DNA from: Tamarix chinensis
Taxonomy: Eukaryota > Streptophyta > Magnoliopsida > Caryophyllales > Tamaricaceae
DNA length: 64,000 nucleotides
Direction: 5' to 3'
Assembly: GCA_030549775.1 (NCBI GenBank)
Contig: CM060177.1
Span: 49,254,244-49,318,243, forward strand
Shown here: piece after piece, positions 35,637-48,829 of the stretch
Position numbering within the stretch: the stretch's first letter is position 1
Layout of the letters: every line of letters starts with the position of its first letter
The notes under the pieces: model-generated
The model's database searches: none
What the model was told of the DNA's origin: nothing
What the model saw: the letters and a program-made list of their open reading frames with translations, nothing else
Translations under genes and position numbers: made by a program

Positions 35637-38194
35637 TGTAACATCCCCAAATTTACTACTGAAAAATTTCGTTTAAATCGAAAGGGTTAGCAGAAGCAAT
35701 GAATTAAAACCATAAACTTGGGGGTATTACCGCTACACTTAGTACCGGACCGGTTCACTTCTACCGTCCCGATACTAAGTGCTAAGGCTAAACCAAGAAA
35801 TCGTTAATTAAGAACCATCAAAACATAAGTGCATAGTCATCATAAATCATTCATGAAAACAAGATGCCAACCACAGTTAGATTATCGTTTAAAATTACAA
35901 CTTCAGAGTCCCACTCCAAAAAACGAACAAAATATAAATACAACCAAATTAAGATAAAATAAAACGAGGATAGCAAAAGAGTCCATCCGGCTCGCTCTCG
36001 GCCCCAACTAGGATAGGCTCAACACTCGGCCCCACCCGATGCCTCGTAGGTATCGTAGGCATCGAAAACATGGTATCCTACCTGCACAAGGTCAGCTAGG
36101 CCCTCTGCTCGTGGGAATGAGCAGCACCCATGAAACGGATGATTAGTACGCTACGTACTGAGTAAGGTAACAACGAGCTAAGGCCAACACATAGAACACA
36201 AGATCCAAGTTCAACACAAAGACAACAGACAATAACATGCAAGAAAAGGCATGTTTACTTCCTCGGTGCTTTATCCTTTTATTTTCATTAATGATAATAA
36301 GTCCATTCCACACATTCTTCAATAGTCCATGTGAGTGCGGGAGCTCCACTATTATAGTTGGTGGACCGGATGTAAACACACAGGGCAGAACGCCTCTGAC
36401 CACTATTATAGCCGGTGGACCGAAAGTAAACACACAGGGCATAACGCCTCTGACCACTATTCTTACCGGTGGACCGGACTGGCCCCAACTCACATGGTGT
36501 TTCGCTGTAAGCACTTAGTATTTTCCCATGGATTAACTTATTTACTTGGGTCTGTCGAGCCGAAAACCCCCACTATTATAGCCGGTGGACCGGAAGTAGA
36601 CACACAGGGCAGAACCCCTCTGACCACTATTATAGCCGGTGGACTGGAACGAAACACACAGGGTAGAACGCCTCTGACCACTATTCTTACCGGTGGACCG
36701 GACTGGGTTCGGCTCAACAGTCTTTTGCTTTACGTGATTAATGTCTTATCCGTGTCTTATTGAATCGCATTCCACCTTTATGTTGAGACTCTTGCCCCCC
36801 CCCCCTTTTATCACACCCGACATTCTTTCCCATAAGCCTGGAAACCCTAGTTGGACCTATGTGGCCCAACCTCTCCTTACTCACCTCACCATTATTTTTT
36901 CCTTACCCCCACATCTCATGCTTACCAGGTCAAACACAAGGCATCTTACTTTACTCTTCAACCTCACATGCGATCGACAAAACCCTAGTTGGCCACCTCA
37001 AACCCTAGTAGCTTACTTCTTCCCCAAGTAATCTCTCATCTTTATCCCAAAGTCTCTCCTTTCATATGGAAACCCATACCCACCTTTTGTATAGTGAATT
37101 CACACTCTTAACCCATACTCCACCCCTCATTAATCATCCTCACTTTCGTACTCCCCAAGTATTCACTTTCTTACCGAAACCCTAGTTAGGCCCCTTATGC
37201 ACCCTCATACCAACCTACGTACTATTTTTCACCCCAAGTCTCCAATCACTCCACAACTCTCCCATTCTCTTATTTACACCCAAATTCAACTTTTCTCACG
37301 TAAGACACACCCCCATGCAAGAGTTAGTCACCTCATGCAAACGCCCCAAGTCACCATGCAGATTTTAAGGCCCCCATGCATGGTTCCCAACTTTCATTTA
37401 CTTTGGAAATTCTTCTCACTTAAAACTTCTCTCATGGATTATGAGGCACTTTGGTCAACCCCATACCCCCCTTAATGGTCTCACTTCCCATTCCCCATGT
37501 TATTATTCTTTTAGTCCCATTTCATAGTACCGAAACCCTAGCATGCATGTCCTAGAGGGCCGTATCAACACATTATAAATATCACACATAAAACATGCCA
37601 TGCTCATGTCATAGAAAGTACACACGACGTACCTCAAATTCCAAGCTGTGCTACACATGAGACAAGTTATCCATAAATCATATAATACACATTAGCATGG
37701 TATACACAACAATCAACACATCACATCACACATAGCACAAGGCCATAGCTTCGTCCTTACTTAACACGACATCAGTCTTGGAGCACGTTCCTACGCCTCC
37801 TTCGGGTTTTGACTTGATTCACCTATAAGAAGGAAAAACTAGAGGTTAATTTCCCTCTGACCAAAACACCATTCTTTCTACCTTAACCTTATCTTTAACT
37901 TACCATTAGGGCTATCAATACTAATAATGCCTTTATAAGTAAAAGAAATTAGGGTTTCATTCTTAAGGTAGCTAATCGTGCTACTACTAATTAAAATAGG
38001 TCTTAATAGTTACGATAATTTAAAGCAAATATAATAGTATTTATTATTAACGGTAATAGTTTCAATGTTAATAATAATGGTAACAATATTAGTGCTAGTG
38101 AGATTAGTATTATACTAATATTACTAATAGCAATATTACTAATGATGATAGTGAGAATAATAATACTAATAATAATTGTAGTAATAATAATAAC

Positions 38195-38225
<31 letters not shown>

Positions 38226-39880
38226 TTAATAACGATGATGATGTTGAAATAATAATAATACTAAAGTTATAGGTCATTAATATTAATAGTCATAATAGTT
38301 ATGATTATTTCGAATTCAGGTTAAATAATAATAAAATTAATAGTAATAGTAATAATAATAATAATAATAATAAATAATAATGATAATAACCTTAAGAATA
38401 ATACTAATGATACCACTAAAAATAATTAACACTTGAACAACAAGGGTTTAAGGGTTGGGGGAGTTTAGAGGGCCACCTAGGGTGCTGGTGGCACAGGTGG
38501 CGGTGCACGGCACACGGCGACGGCGGCGGCGATGGGGGAGAAGGAAGGTGGAGAAGTGGTGGAGGGGGAAGGAAGGAAGAGGAGAGGTTGACAGGGGAAA
38601 CAGAGGGTCTAGGGAGGTTGGGGAAGCTCCCTTGGTGGTTTTAGAAGGCAGAGGGGGTGCTAGAAGTGGTGGCACGGTGGTGGGCGGCAGTGAGAAGGGT
38701 GGCGGGGTTCGAAGCTGGGTTGATCGGGAAGGTCACTTTGCATGGCCAGGGTGGCGCATGCAGAGCAAACCAAGGGGTGAGGGAGGCCTAGGTTGGTGGA
38801 GGGTGATGCAAGGAAGAGTTTCGGGGGTGGATCAAGCGGCGGCGACGGGGTGGCTGTCTGAAATAAGGGTGGCGCAGGGCGGTTTTTCTGGGCTGTGGTT
38901 TCGAAAAAGCCCGATGTTGGGTCCTTGGGGGGTATTTATAGGCTTGAAAATGGGGGAGTATCGAGAGAGGGGACAGGGGGAGGCAGGTTAGGTGGCACGC
39001 CGGCCGGCGGTGGCAGGCCGACGCGGGTCTGCCATGGCAGACCTGCTGGTTGGTCGGGAAAAGGGAGAAAGGTGCAGGAGCAGGTTTGGGAGTGATGGCG
39101 GGGGTGTCGGCTTGTCGGGGAGGGTGGCTGGAAAGTCAGGAAGGGGGGAGACGGCGTGCAAACCGGCGCAGGTAGTTGGCGGTGCAAAAGGGGGGGGCGG
39201 CGACTTGCAGGTCGCGCGCGGGGAAGGAGGAAAGGGAAGGAGGCCGGACCAGCGGTTCAGGGGAGAAAAGAAAAAGAAGGGGGAACCGGCCGGTTCAGCA
39301 ACAGTCAAAACGCCTTAGTAAAACGCGGTGTTTTGGTGAATTTCTAGACAAAGAGCGGCGTTGGGTTGTCGGTAGGCAACGACCAACTTCAGGAATCGGA
39401 GCGCAGCGTTTCAGTGGAAGGAGGGGCGAAACGCTACATTTTGCTACCACGGGGGAAATCGAACGGCGCTGGGCCGCGGGAAGGGGAAGGAAGGAAGAGT
39501 TGGGCCGCGGGCTGGCCCAACGGGCGAGAAGAGGGAAAAAAAAGAAAGGAAGAAAAAGAAAAAGGAAGGAAAGGAGGAAAAAGGATTATTTTATGTTTTT
39601 TTATTTTAGTATTTTATTTTACATAAATATTTAGAGTATTTTCCTTGGGCACTTAGAGTAAGAATATTTAAATATTTAAATAAAAATATTTATCCTCCTT
39701 TTTAGGCTAATTTAGGGCCCTAAAAAAATATATTCCTCCTTTATAAATTATTTGAAAATTCTTATTAATTTGCCCTACATAATCCCTTTTAATCTAAATT
39801 GAGTAATAAATTAAATTAATTCCCCAATAATCCTTATTTAATGACTTATTTCCAAAAATAATTAATTCCGGGGTATTTCA
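35637..39880 (-). mobile_element. Family-1 solo LTR nested in the previous LTR, TSD ATCAT
   Basis: TG at 35637 and CA at 39880, with ATCAT at 35632-35636 and 39881-39885; length 4244 bp. On the plus strand it reads TGTAACATCCCCAAATTTAC...GGGGTATTTCA. The sense strand is minus: TATA motif (reverse of 38933-38942), C-rich block (38930-38430), (TAA)n tract (38400-38040), two clusters of three CCGGTGGACCGG-type repeats (36345-36480, 36565-36710) and the hairpin cassette (36107-36171). It landed inside the (ATT)n tract of an element of its own family, in the opposite orientation. Confidence 0.92.
36345..36710 (-). repeat. LTR-internal CCGGTGGACCGG tandem repeats, two clusters
   Basis: Units of 50-60 bp share CACTATTATAGCCGGTGGAC plus CGG..AAACACACAGGGCA and CGCCTCTGAC. 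Three units at 36345-36480, then, after a ~90-bp spacer with the GGCC..CTCA..GGTGTT block, three more at 36565-36710. Related units are at 1335-1470, 12300-12430, 12508-12640, 49490-49690 and 49800-49890. Confidence 0.85.
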
Positions 39881-42304
39881 ATCATCATCATCATTATTAT
39901 TATCTTTGGCCCTATTATTACTAATGTTACTATTATTATGATTATTAGAACCATTATTATTATTATTATTATTAAGATTCAAACTATTACTAACATTAAT
40001 ATCATCATCATCATTATTATTATCATCATCATCATCATCATCATCATCATTATTGTTATCATTACCTATGTCACCAATATTACTCTTACTACTATCATCA
40101 TCATCATCATCATCATCATCATTATTATTACTATTTTATATTACTAATACTATTATTATTATATTATGATTTGGGTTATTATTAGTATTATCACTACTAT
40201 TATTAGTATTATTATTGTTAATACTAAAGCTATTTATCTTTAGTAATATAAATATTGCTAATAAAACCTTAACATGGATCGATATAGCTACTAAGACCTA
40301 TTTTGATTAGTAATAGTATGATTAGCTACTTTAAGAATAATTTCCTTAATTTTACTTATAAAACTACTATTATTATTACTAACCATAATACTAGGCTATG
40401 ATAAGTGTAAGGTAGGAAATAATGATAATTTTGGTTAGAGGGAAGTTAACCCTTAGTATTTTCCTATTATAGGCAACCAAGTCAAATCTCTAAGGAGGCG
40501 TAGAAGCGTGCTCCAAGCCTAATGTTGTATTAGGTAAGGATGTATTTAAGGCTGATTATGTGTATTATGTGCTTTGTATGCCATGTGTTATGTTATGTTG
40601 TGTACCTTACATTATTATGACTACTTACTTGTAGCGTAGTGTAGAGTTAAACTACGCTTATGTGACCTACTTATGGCATGTGTAAAATGATGCATATGTT
40701 GTGCTTGTGGTATTATGTGATGTGATCCTCTAGGACATGCATGCTAGGATGGTTTAATAATATGGTATGGAGTGAAAGGATAAAAAGAGGAAAAAGGGAA
40801 ATGAGAACGACCTAATTATCTCATGACCCATAAGGGGACAAATAAAAGGAAAATATAGACAAAATAAGAGAGTGGAGTGGATCTTACATAGTGAAGTCTA
40901 GGATGTGCATGGGATGGATGGTGATTCCATGGGGATGATCCTTACGTGTGAACAGTTTCCTTGGGGTGTAAGTAAGGTAAAGGAAGAGTTATTGGGGTGA
41001 TTGGAGCCCCTAGGTGGAAAATAGTATGTAGGTTGGTATAAGGATGTATAGAGAACTTGGCTAGGGTATGGGGTGGCGAACTAGGGTTTCGTGGTCACAT
41101 GTGTAAATTGGGAAATAAGGTGAAATTCTTGGGTTTGAACCTAAGTGAGAGGATGAGTTGGGGATAAAGGAGCATGAGTCGTGTGGAATAGAGAAAGGAT
41201 GGGCCATATAGGCCAAATTAGGGTTTTCTGGGAAAAACCCTAAAGGGCAATGATGAGTTAACCTTAGGTGGCATAGGGAAGTGGGCCTCGACCCACACAC
41301 TTAGGAGTTGGGTATATGTGGTAAGTAAGAGAAGAGGGAAAAGATGTTTGGATGTGCTAGGAGGTGCAGAAGTCCCAAGATATGGGATGGGCCCCTCTTA
41401 GGAGAATAGGAGTAGATGGATTGTGTGAACGGGTAGTCCAAAGAACATGCATGTCTAGGATGAAAACATATATTAAATAAGACACAATTAAGATACTAAT
41501 CATTTAAAGTGAAAGATTATTGAGCATTTTGCCCTATATATTTCTGATCCACCGGCTATAATAGTAGGGTTCTTGTACTTACATGGATTTATAAATACCA
41601 TGGTGTGAAATGAGCATATTGACCAGAGATCTAATGAATGAGTTTAACCGGACTGTAAAACGGCCTCTACTATCTACATTGCTTGTATAGTTTATCTGTA
41701 TGATCATGTTTGTATTATATGCTTTTTGTATATGGCCTTAGCTGTATGGTTACCTTTCTCAGTACATAGCATACTGACCACCCGTTTTATGGGTGCTACT
41801 CATTACCATAAGCAGAGGGGCCTATTGAGTTTGTGTAGGTAGGATACGCCATATTCGATGCCTATGATAATTATGAGGCATCAGGTGGGGCTAAGAGTTG
41901 ATCTTTGGACTTGGCATGGGGGCCTAGGAGCGATGTTGGCTAGACCCTCTTTTACTTCAAGTTTACTTATACTTCAATTTCTTTCAGTTTTGTTATACCG
42001 TATTGTATCTTTTATTCCTTTTGGGAACCCTAATTAAGTACTATATTGGGTTGTAATGACTTTTAACGCGCACTCTAATTTATGTGTTATGAATATTTTA
42101 GTTTTATCTCTGTTTTAAGTTGTTTAATGTTCTTATAAAATTATCCTTATCCTTAATGTTCTTATGAAATTATCCTTAGCCTTGTGGTTGGTATGAGACT
42201 GGTTGGGGGTTGGGCTTGTACTGATCATGGTGGTAGCACCCCCTGTGCTTGTGTTTGTTTTAATTAAACAAAAAAATTTAACTGTAATTTTTGGGGGTAT
42301 TACA

Positions 42305-43222
42305 GTCATTATCTGGTGCATGTTGGATAACAAAAGGTCTTACCTAAGCTTCCTAGACCCTTTTATCAATACTCCCAAATTTATGCATGTTTAAACACTT
42401 CAGGGGCACCTTGAGGTTCTTTAAATGGCAACTAATATCTTCTAATAAGATCGTCTTCCCCTGGTGCTACACCCCCGGTCCATAATAACATCAAAATCTA
42501 AATTTTGTTCCCACATATTAAAAAATGAAAAGGGTTTAGGGTTTGTCGACAACTCTTCCTTAATATATGCCAACATAGAGGCATGGTCTGATACAGGAGC
42601 CCGGGGCTAAAGTGTGCTCTATAATTTCCATACACCTCAAATCACTCCTGATTACCCATCACATGATCAAGCTTTCAAGTGATAGTGTAAGGTATGTAAA
42701 ATCTCTATAAATGGAAGATCCTGCTTGTGAATAGACTAAAGGTGCCCTAAAAAATCTTCCATATCTTACTCATATATCAAACCTCATACCTTCTGATCTT
42801 AGTTTAACACGATGTTAAAATCCCCCATTGATAAGTAGGGGGCATCTTGAACATGTGTCATTCAAGCCATTATGATAATCCAAGTCTACTATGTGTATAA
42901 TTATGGCCATAAACAATGCACAAATGAAACTAAACTTGATTGCCTATGGTCAGAACCTTCACATGTACACCTTTATCACTATTATTAACCATCCTAACCT
43001 TTCACCAACTAAGATTCCATCCTAACCATATTCTCCCATTTCTATGGTGACTGGTGAGTGTAGTTATTAACCCAACTCCAATCTTGGAGCATCGGTAGTC
43101 TAAATCTTATTTGCTTTATTTATTTTTACAAGTGTCTCCACTAAACATACTATACTTAATCTATTATCAAACACCTAATTATGAAACACCTTTTGTCTAT
43201 GAGGGTGGCTTGACCCTATAAT
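42305..43222 (-). pseudogene. LINE ORF2: endonuclease C-terminal part (middle piece)
   Basis: Continues the minus-strand LINE between the solo LTR and the hAT insertion. Near 42530 it gives PFSFFNMWEQNLDFDVIM (the usual PF-x-F-x-N-x-W block between endonuclease and RT). Near 42620 it has a decayed S-D-H-A-S-M-L block, near 42670 KLDHVMGN, and near 43040 HHRNGRIWLGWNL (endonuclease G-R-I-W). It is heavily decayed. The right edge is the 8-bp hAT target duplication at 43223-43230. Confidence 0.8.
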
Positions 43223-43284
43223 GTTCCAGCCAAGGGCAGAGCCATGGAGTATATGTGTTTATTTTGCAAGCATTAAATATATAT

Positions 43285-43440
43285 TATATATGAAGGACAC
43301 CATATCAGTAGTTTTAGATGGATGAGCAGTTAGGCTACTCAGGTCCCTGCATTTTTTTATTATAAGGTCCCGAGATCAAATCCCTTATACGACCATTTTT
43401 TTGAATTATTTCTATAGGTAAAACAACATCCACTGCTTTT
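43285..43440 (+). mobile_element. Candidate tRNA-derived SINE fragment
   Basis: A-box-like GGATGAGCAGTTAGGCTAC at about 43319 and B-box-like GAGATCAAATCCC at about 43372, followed by a T-run at about 43437. It could instead be ordinary hAT 5' sequence. Confidence 0.3.
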
Positions 43441-44224
43441 TTTTTCACCATTACCTATTACTCACAGACTCTTTCATCCGTTTTCTCCCTCCTTCAACTT
43501 CTTTTAAACTTTGACCTTTCCTGCCCTCCAAATCCCTCAACCTTCTTCGACTCTTTCAATCCTTTCACTACTCGACATTACTACCCCTAGAGACCTCCGC
43601 TAGCTATGTTGGACTCCATCGACGGTGACAACGTCACTTCCTCTACTTTTTCCTTCTTCTACTTCATCCATTATAGTCCCTCATCCAATCTTCCTCTGCC
43701 CAGCACTAAACGCAGCAATTCACGATCGCCGCCTTGCCTCCTACCTCACCCCGAGCCTACACAAGGCACGATTGTTATTATCTATTGCTTGTTGTTGCTA
43801 TCGGCTATGCTTGTTGAACAAAATCAATTGAGGATTGAGGAAGGTAGGAAGCTATAGTAGAAAGTCAAGTGAGGATTGAGGAAGGTAATATTTTCTTTAA
43901 TTTTTGGTTCCTTATATTATTAGTGATAAATTATGAGCAGTTAATTTATCTATATCTAGTTTATTAATTAATTAGAATTTTTAGTTTATAGAAATTAGAA
44001 TGTAGAAACCCTAATTATTTTGGTAAACCCTAATTTACTAATTAGTTTGTTAATAGATTGAATTATTTAATTTATTAGTTATTTTTTGAGTTAGTTTGTT
44101 ATAAAATTATATTATCAATTAAGTTTTAGTTAATTCATTAAATTGTTTAATGTCTCAATTTTGGATGCAATGATACTTTTCAAGTTAGTCTAAAAATAGC
44201 TAGGATGAATATAATTTTGTTAAT
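43440..44224. other. hAT 5' noncoding or decayed region
   Basis: Pyrimidine-rich stretch (43440-43760) with an 83-codon frame at 43606-43857 that has no domain I know, then AT-rich DNA. It lies upstream of the transposase remnant inside the hAT element. Confidence 0.4.
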
Positions 44225-44425
44225 CAACTTATGTTACCAACTTCCGAAAACCAAGCACTCCCATCTTCAAGCCAACCACAAGAATTAAGATTCACTCATG
44301 ACGGTAAAGTTGATATGGATACTCTAAAAGCATATTCGGGGTTAAGAAAGAGATTTTAGATTTTTATCCGAATATTCAAGATGAGGTAAGAATAGCTTAT
44401 CTTTCAAAAGGCCCTTATAGACTCG
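44225..44425 (+). pseudogene. hAT transposase N-terminal piece (TTF-type zinc finger protein family)
   Basis: With a frameshift near 44340 this gives SSSQPQELRFTHDGKVDMDT, then ILDFYPNIQDEVRIAYLSKG and PY. The I-x-x-Y-x-P-N-x-x-D-x-x-R-x-A-Y-L-x-K-G-P block is the start of the conserved part of plant TTF-type hAT proteins. The reading stops where gypsy sequence begins. The following ~250 residues of the family, including the TTF finger, are missing. Confidence 0.75.
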
Positions 44426-47400
44426 AGCTAACTTTGGTGGAAGTGCTAGGTGGTATGAAACATCACGAACCCTATCAAGAATCTCATATGGACCAATGTA
44501 CCTTGGGCTCAGCTTACCCTTCCGACCAAATCTCTACACTTCCTTGGTAGGTGAAACCCTCAATAGAACTCTGTCCCCTAGTTCGAATCCATTGTCGCGA
44601 TGTCTCTAACCTGTATAGCTCTTCTAGCAACTCTAAGCTGCTCTCATCCTGTCCTGAATAAACCGAACCTACCGAGTCATCTCCTCAATTATCTCTAGTC
44701 TAAGTATAATAGTCTCACTAATTTCACTCCAATACAAGGGTGTCCGACATTTACTTCCATACAATGCCTCAAAAGGTGGCATCCCTATGCTAGCATCATA
44801 ACTGTTGTTGTACTAGAATTCAATCAACTGTAGACGGTCTTCCCAGTTGCCTTAGAAGTGTACCATGCAAGCCTGTAGCATATTCTTTAGGGTCTAAATC
44901 ATCATCTCAGTCTACCCATCTATAGATGGATATAAGGCAATTCTCATCCTCAATCTCATGCCTATAGCCTTCCGCAACTTTTTCCAAAATTATGAAAGGA
45001 ATCTTGAATCCCAATTAAAAATTATGTTGGTAGATGTAGCATGCTTACTCACTACAAACCTCATATATGCATCGGCCAACTGATCCATACTCCAAGTCGA
45101 ATTCATTGGAACAAAAACTACTAACTTAGCCAACATGTCAACAACAACCCAAATCGTATCGCATTTGCTGCGAGTCCTCGGTAGCCCACTTAAAAAATCC
45201 ATTGAGATGGAGTCCTATTTCCATCTCAGAATACCTAAAGGCCGAACCAACCCTGCAGGTCTCTAATGCTTCTTGACATGAACTCCGCTACCTCTCGCTT
45301 CATGGAAGGCCACTAGTAGATACAACTTATCCCCTCCTAGGTGGATGGAATACCAAGTATAGTAACCTTCCTCTAAAATCTAGTGCTTCAAATCAGCACA
45401 ACTCTGAGGTATGCACCAATGACCTCCATAGCAAAAGCTACCATCCTCATGGATCTAAAAGCCCTTAGCTTTTCCGTCCTGTAGCTTCTGCCAAATCTTG
45501 TCAAGCTATACATCCCTAGATTATCTTGCTTTAATCTCATCAAAAAACCAATTGCATAATCGTCAATGCACACATTCAGACCTATTAGTCTCCATGCTAG
45601 ATCATCTTTATCCCCATCTCACCAAGCTCCTCCAGAAATCGACTATACACCACAATATAACTCAAAGAATGTGATGTCTTCCTACTCAAGGCATCTACAA
45701 GAATGTTAACCTTACCCTCTTGGTAGGTCAACTCTATATTATAGTCCTTCAACAACTCTAGTCATATCATCTACCTTATATTCAACTCCTTCTAAGCGAA
45801 TATATACTTTAGGCTCTTATGGTCCAGTGTAGAATCTACAGCGAGTCCATATAGATAATGTCTCCAAATCTTCAACGCAAAAATGACAACTACCAACTCT
45901 AAATCATGCATCAGGAAGGTCTACTCATGCTCCTTCCACTAACGAGAAGTATACGCCACTACATTACCATGCTGCATTCAAGATACAACCTAGTTCATAC
46001 TTCGACGCATCATTGTAGACCTCTAATCCATCTATACACAAAGGTAGAGTCAAAATAGGTGTCGTAGTCAACTATTGCTTCAACTCCTGAAATGCTCCAT
46101 CACATGCGTCATCCTACTAAAATCCAATCACCTTCTTTAGAAGGTTCATCAAGGGATGAGATACCTTTGAGAAGTCCTACACAAAATGCCTATAGTACCC
46201 AACCAAGCCTAGGAAACTATGAACCTTGGGAACACTAGTGGGTTCCTTCCACTCAACGACTGCTAAAATCTTCACCAGATCTATGACAACTCCTCCTAAT
46301 GACACCACATGACCGCAAAATGCAACATCCTAAAGCGAGAACTTGCACTTAGAGAGTTTAGCATACAACCTGTGTTGTTTGAGGAGTGACAAAATCAAAC
46401 AAAAATGTTATTCATGCTCCTCTATACTCTAAGATTATATCAAAATGTCACTAATGAAGACCACCACAAACCGATCAAGGAATGGCCAAAAAATCCTCAT
46501 CATCAAATCCATAAATACGGTAGGCTAATTGGTGAGCCCAAAAGGCATTACTATGAAATCATAGTGCCTGTACTGTGTCCTTAAGACTGTCTTCATGATG
46601 TCTGCCTTGGCGATGTGTAGTTGATGATAAATCAATCTTAAGTTGATTTTTAAGAAGATCAAAGCACACCGAAGCTGGTCAAATAAGTCATCAATCCTCA
46701 TAAGTGGATAGCGTTTCTTTATCGTCAACTGGTTTAGACTCCAGTAGTTGATGCACATATGAAGGCTCCCATCCTTTTCACAAACAAAAATGGTGCTTCC
46801 TACGGAGACACACTCGACCAAACTTACCTGTGCTCCACCAAGTCCTCTAGCTGAGACTTAAACTCCTATAACTCTACTGGTGTCATCTGATAAGGTGCCT
46901 TCGAAATTAGCTCAACCCCTGGTACCAACTTAATGATAAAGTGTATCTCACATACTAGTGGCATACCTAGTATCTCCTCCGAAAACATGTTAGAAAACTC
47001 TTGAGCCACTAAGATATCCTCTAATACCGATACATCCTTATTCAACACTTGAACTGTACACAAAAACATAGGGCAATCCCTCTGCACCAATGAACACAGT
47101 GCGTGGGCATATACGACCTTCGTCGTAGGCCTAGGCTTGCATCTCCTATAAGAGACCTTAGTACCCTGAGGTCCCTAAAACACAACCCACTCCCGTGCGT
47201 AGTTTATCACAACTTGATATCTCCCTAGAATATCCATTCCTAGGATAGCATTAAATTCCTATAGGTTCAATTCAACCAATCCAATAGAAAGTCTACCCCA
47301 CCTATCTCTAAGACCATATCTAAGTAGAGCCTAGTGCAATATAATCTATCCATAGAAGGCAACATCACAAAAATAGATATAGTATAAGATAGAGATAGGG

Positions 47401-48625
47401 CGGATCTAGGGACAAAAACAGTAGACACAAAAGACAGAGATGCCCTTGAATCAAACAACACATATGTTGGTAGCGAATGGATAGAAAATGTACTAGTGAG
47501 TAGTGACCACATTCAACTGTCTATCAACCTCTACCTGACTGATGGCATTCAAGCTTCCGCTTGGCTATCCTCCCTAGTGTCCTCCACAATATCCTCTGGA
47601 ACCTTAAGTATGTCCTTCTCCCTTCCGAGGGAAAGGCGAGGCCTTTGTGGTCTCCCCTAAATCTCTCTAGGTTATCCACTAACTAGGGCAGGTGCTCTCT
47701 ACTAAAACTAATGACATGGATAATGGTAGGTTCACTACTGATATGCCTACTACTGAGGTGCAAGTGGTCCCTACTATTGGAACTGACTCTACTAACGCTG
47801 ACACTTAAAAAATAGGTGGCCCAATTAACCACACGTCCTACATTGAATAGAAGTGTCCCAATAGTCTTGCCTCAGATGATCCTAGCCTAAAAAATGACAC
47901 ATGAAGTGACTTGTTGATCCAACAGGTCTGCTCTATCCACTAGTCTGACCCCTAGACTAATAAATTAAAGGTCCACCTCCCCATAACTTAATCTTACCCC
48001 TAGATCTCTGTGTCTCAAACTTTCTCTTACCTATAATAGACACTTGATCATATACCATGGTAGCAGTGACACATGTTTGCTCATACAAAGTGGCTGAGTC
48101 CTAAAAAGCCAGGACACCCATCATCCTATGGATGCTGAAGTGGATCCCCTTCTCAAACTGATAGACAGTCGTAGACTCGCTAGCTACAATCCCTAGTGCA
48201 AATATCAAAAGCTTTATGAATGGGGTGTAATACTACCTCACTATCATTCCTCCTGATGTAAGCTTCATGAACTCCTTTAGCTTATCATTATTAAGGCTCT
48301 CAGGATAAAACTCAGTATGAATCACCATCTTGAATTTCTCCCAAGACATTAACGGTCATTCTTGTGTACAACGACTTACCCACCAGATGTTAGCGACTCC
48401 TCGAAGAAAGAAAGTAGCAATGCCTGCCTTTGGAGCAAGTGGGCAATCAATTGCCTCTTATGTCCTATCCATATCCCAAATACATCCCTCCAAGATAATC
48501 AGGCCCTCGTTACTAGCGTAGAGCGGTGGGTGATGTTCTGTAACCCTTATAAACTAGTCTTATAGATGACCCACGCAGTCTTAAGTGACATAGCTAGCTA
48601 ACTGTAAGATAGAAAAAGTGTTAAG
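44425..48625 (-). pseudogene. Ty3/gypsy (Tekay/Del-like chromovirus) gag-pol relic
   Basis: Minus-strand polyprotein with many stops, order gag-protease-RT-RNase H-integrase. Gag around 48600-47700 ends in a CCHC-like C-R-T-C..G-H-L-F-F-K-C knuckle. Protease at 47512-47267 has YVLFDSRASLSFVS (the usual D-S-G-A is D-S-R-A). The linker at 47090-46866 has the SKAPYQMTPVEL block. RT at 46821-46430 has [33 protein letters not shown] and VMPFGLTN, then FISD in place of the catalytic YxDD. RNase [10 protein letters not shown] and VDALSRK. Integrase at 45202-44990: MDFLSGLPRTRSKCDTIWVV. The C-terminal GKLSPRYIGPYEILDRV is near 44520. It is truncated at about 44425 with no 3' LTR. Confidence 0.9.
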
Positions 48626-48829
48626 ACCAAACATTCCTAGCTTACTAAAACATAATGCATATAATTACATTTCAAATGTCACCTAGGTTACCAATCCTCG
48701 ATTCCTCACAAGTTAATCCGGGTTTTCAAAAAATCAATTTTTTATAAAATGTGAAATAGACTATTAAAATCAAATGAGGGATCGTTAAAAATAAAATTTT
48801 AAAAATAAAACACGATAATCAAAACCAAA

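Larger units (their letters stand above)
33968..42304 (+). mobile_element. Family-1 solo LTR in the LINE, split by a second solo LTR, TSD GTCAT
   Basis: The outer LTR runs 33968-35636 and 39886-42304 (about 4.1 kb net), with TG...CA ends and the duplication GTCAT at 33963-33967 and 42305-42309. LINE coding sequence lies on both sides. In sense order: TGAATACCCC start, TATA motif CCTATAAATAG at 34778, C-rich block 34820-35370, (ATT)n tract 35430-35636 continuing at 39886-40260, one CCGGCTATAATAG unit near 41550, hairpin cassette 41758-41815 (partly decayed) and the end GGGGGTATTACA. No polymerase domain is present. Confidence 0.9.

Noticed and set aside
36345..36710. CRISPR-like array (regular repeats with spacers)
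   Set aside because: The units lie in a plant LTR, the 'spacers' are also conserved between units and copies, and there are no cas genes.
38455..38991. 178-codon Gly/Arg-rich frame, the second longest in the window
   Set aside because: It lies antisense to the C-rich block of a solo LTR and has no counterpart frame in the other copies.
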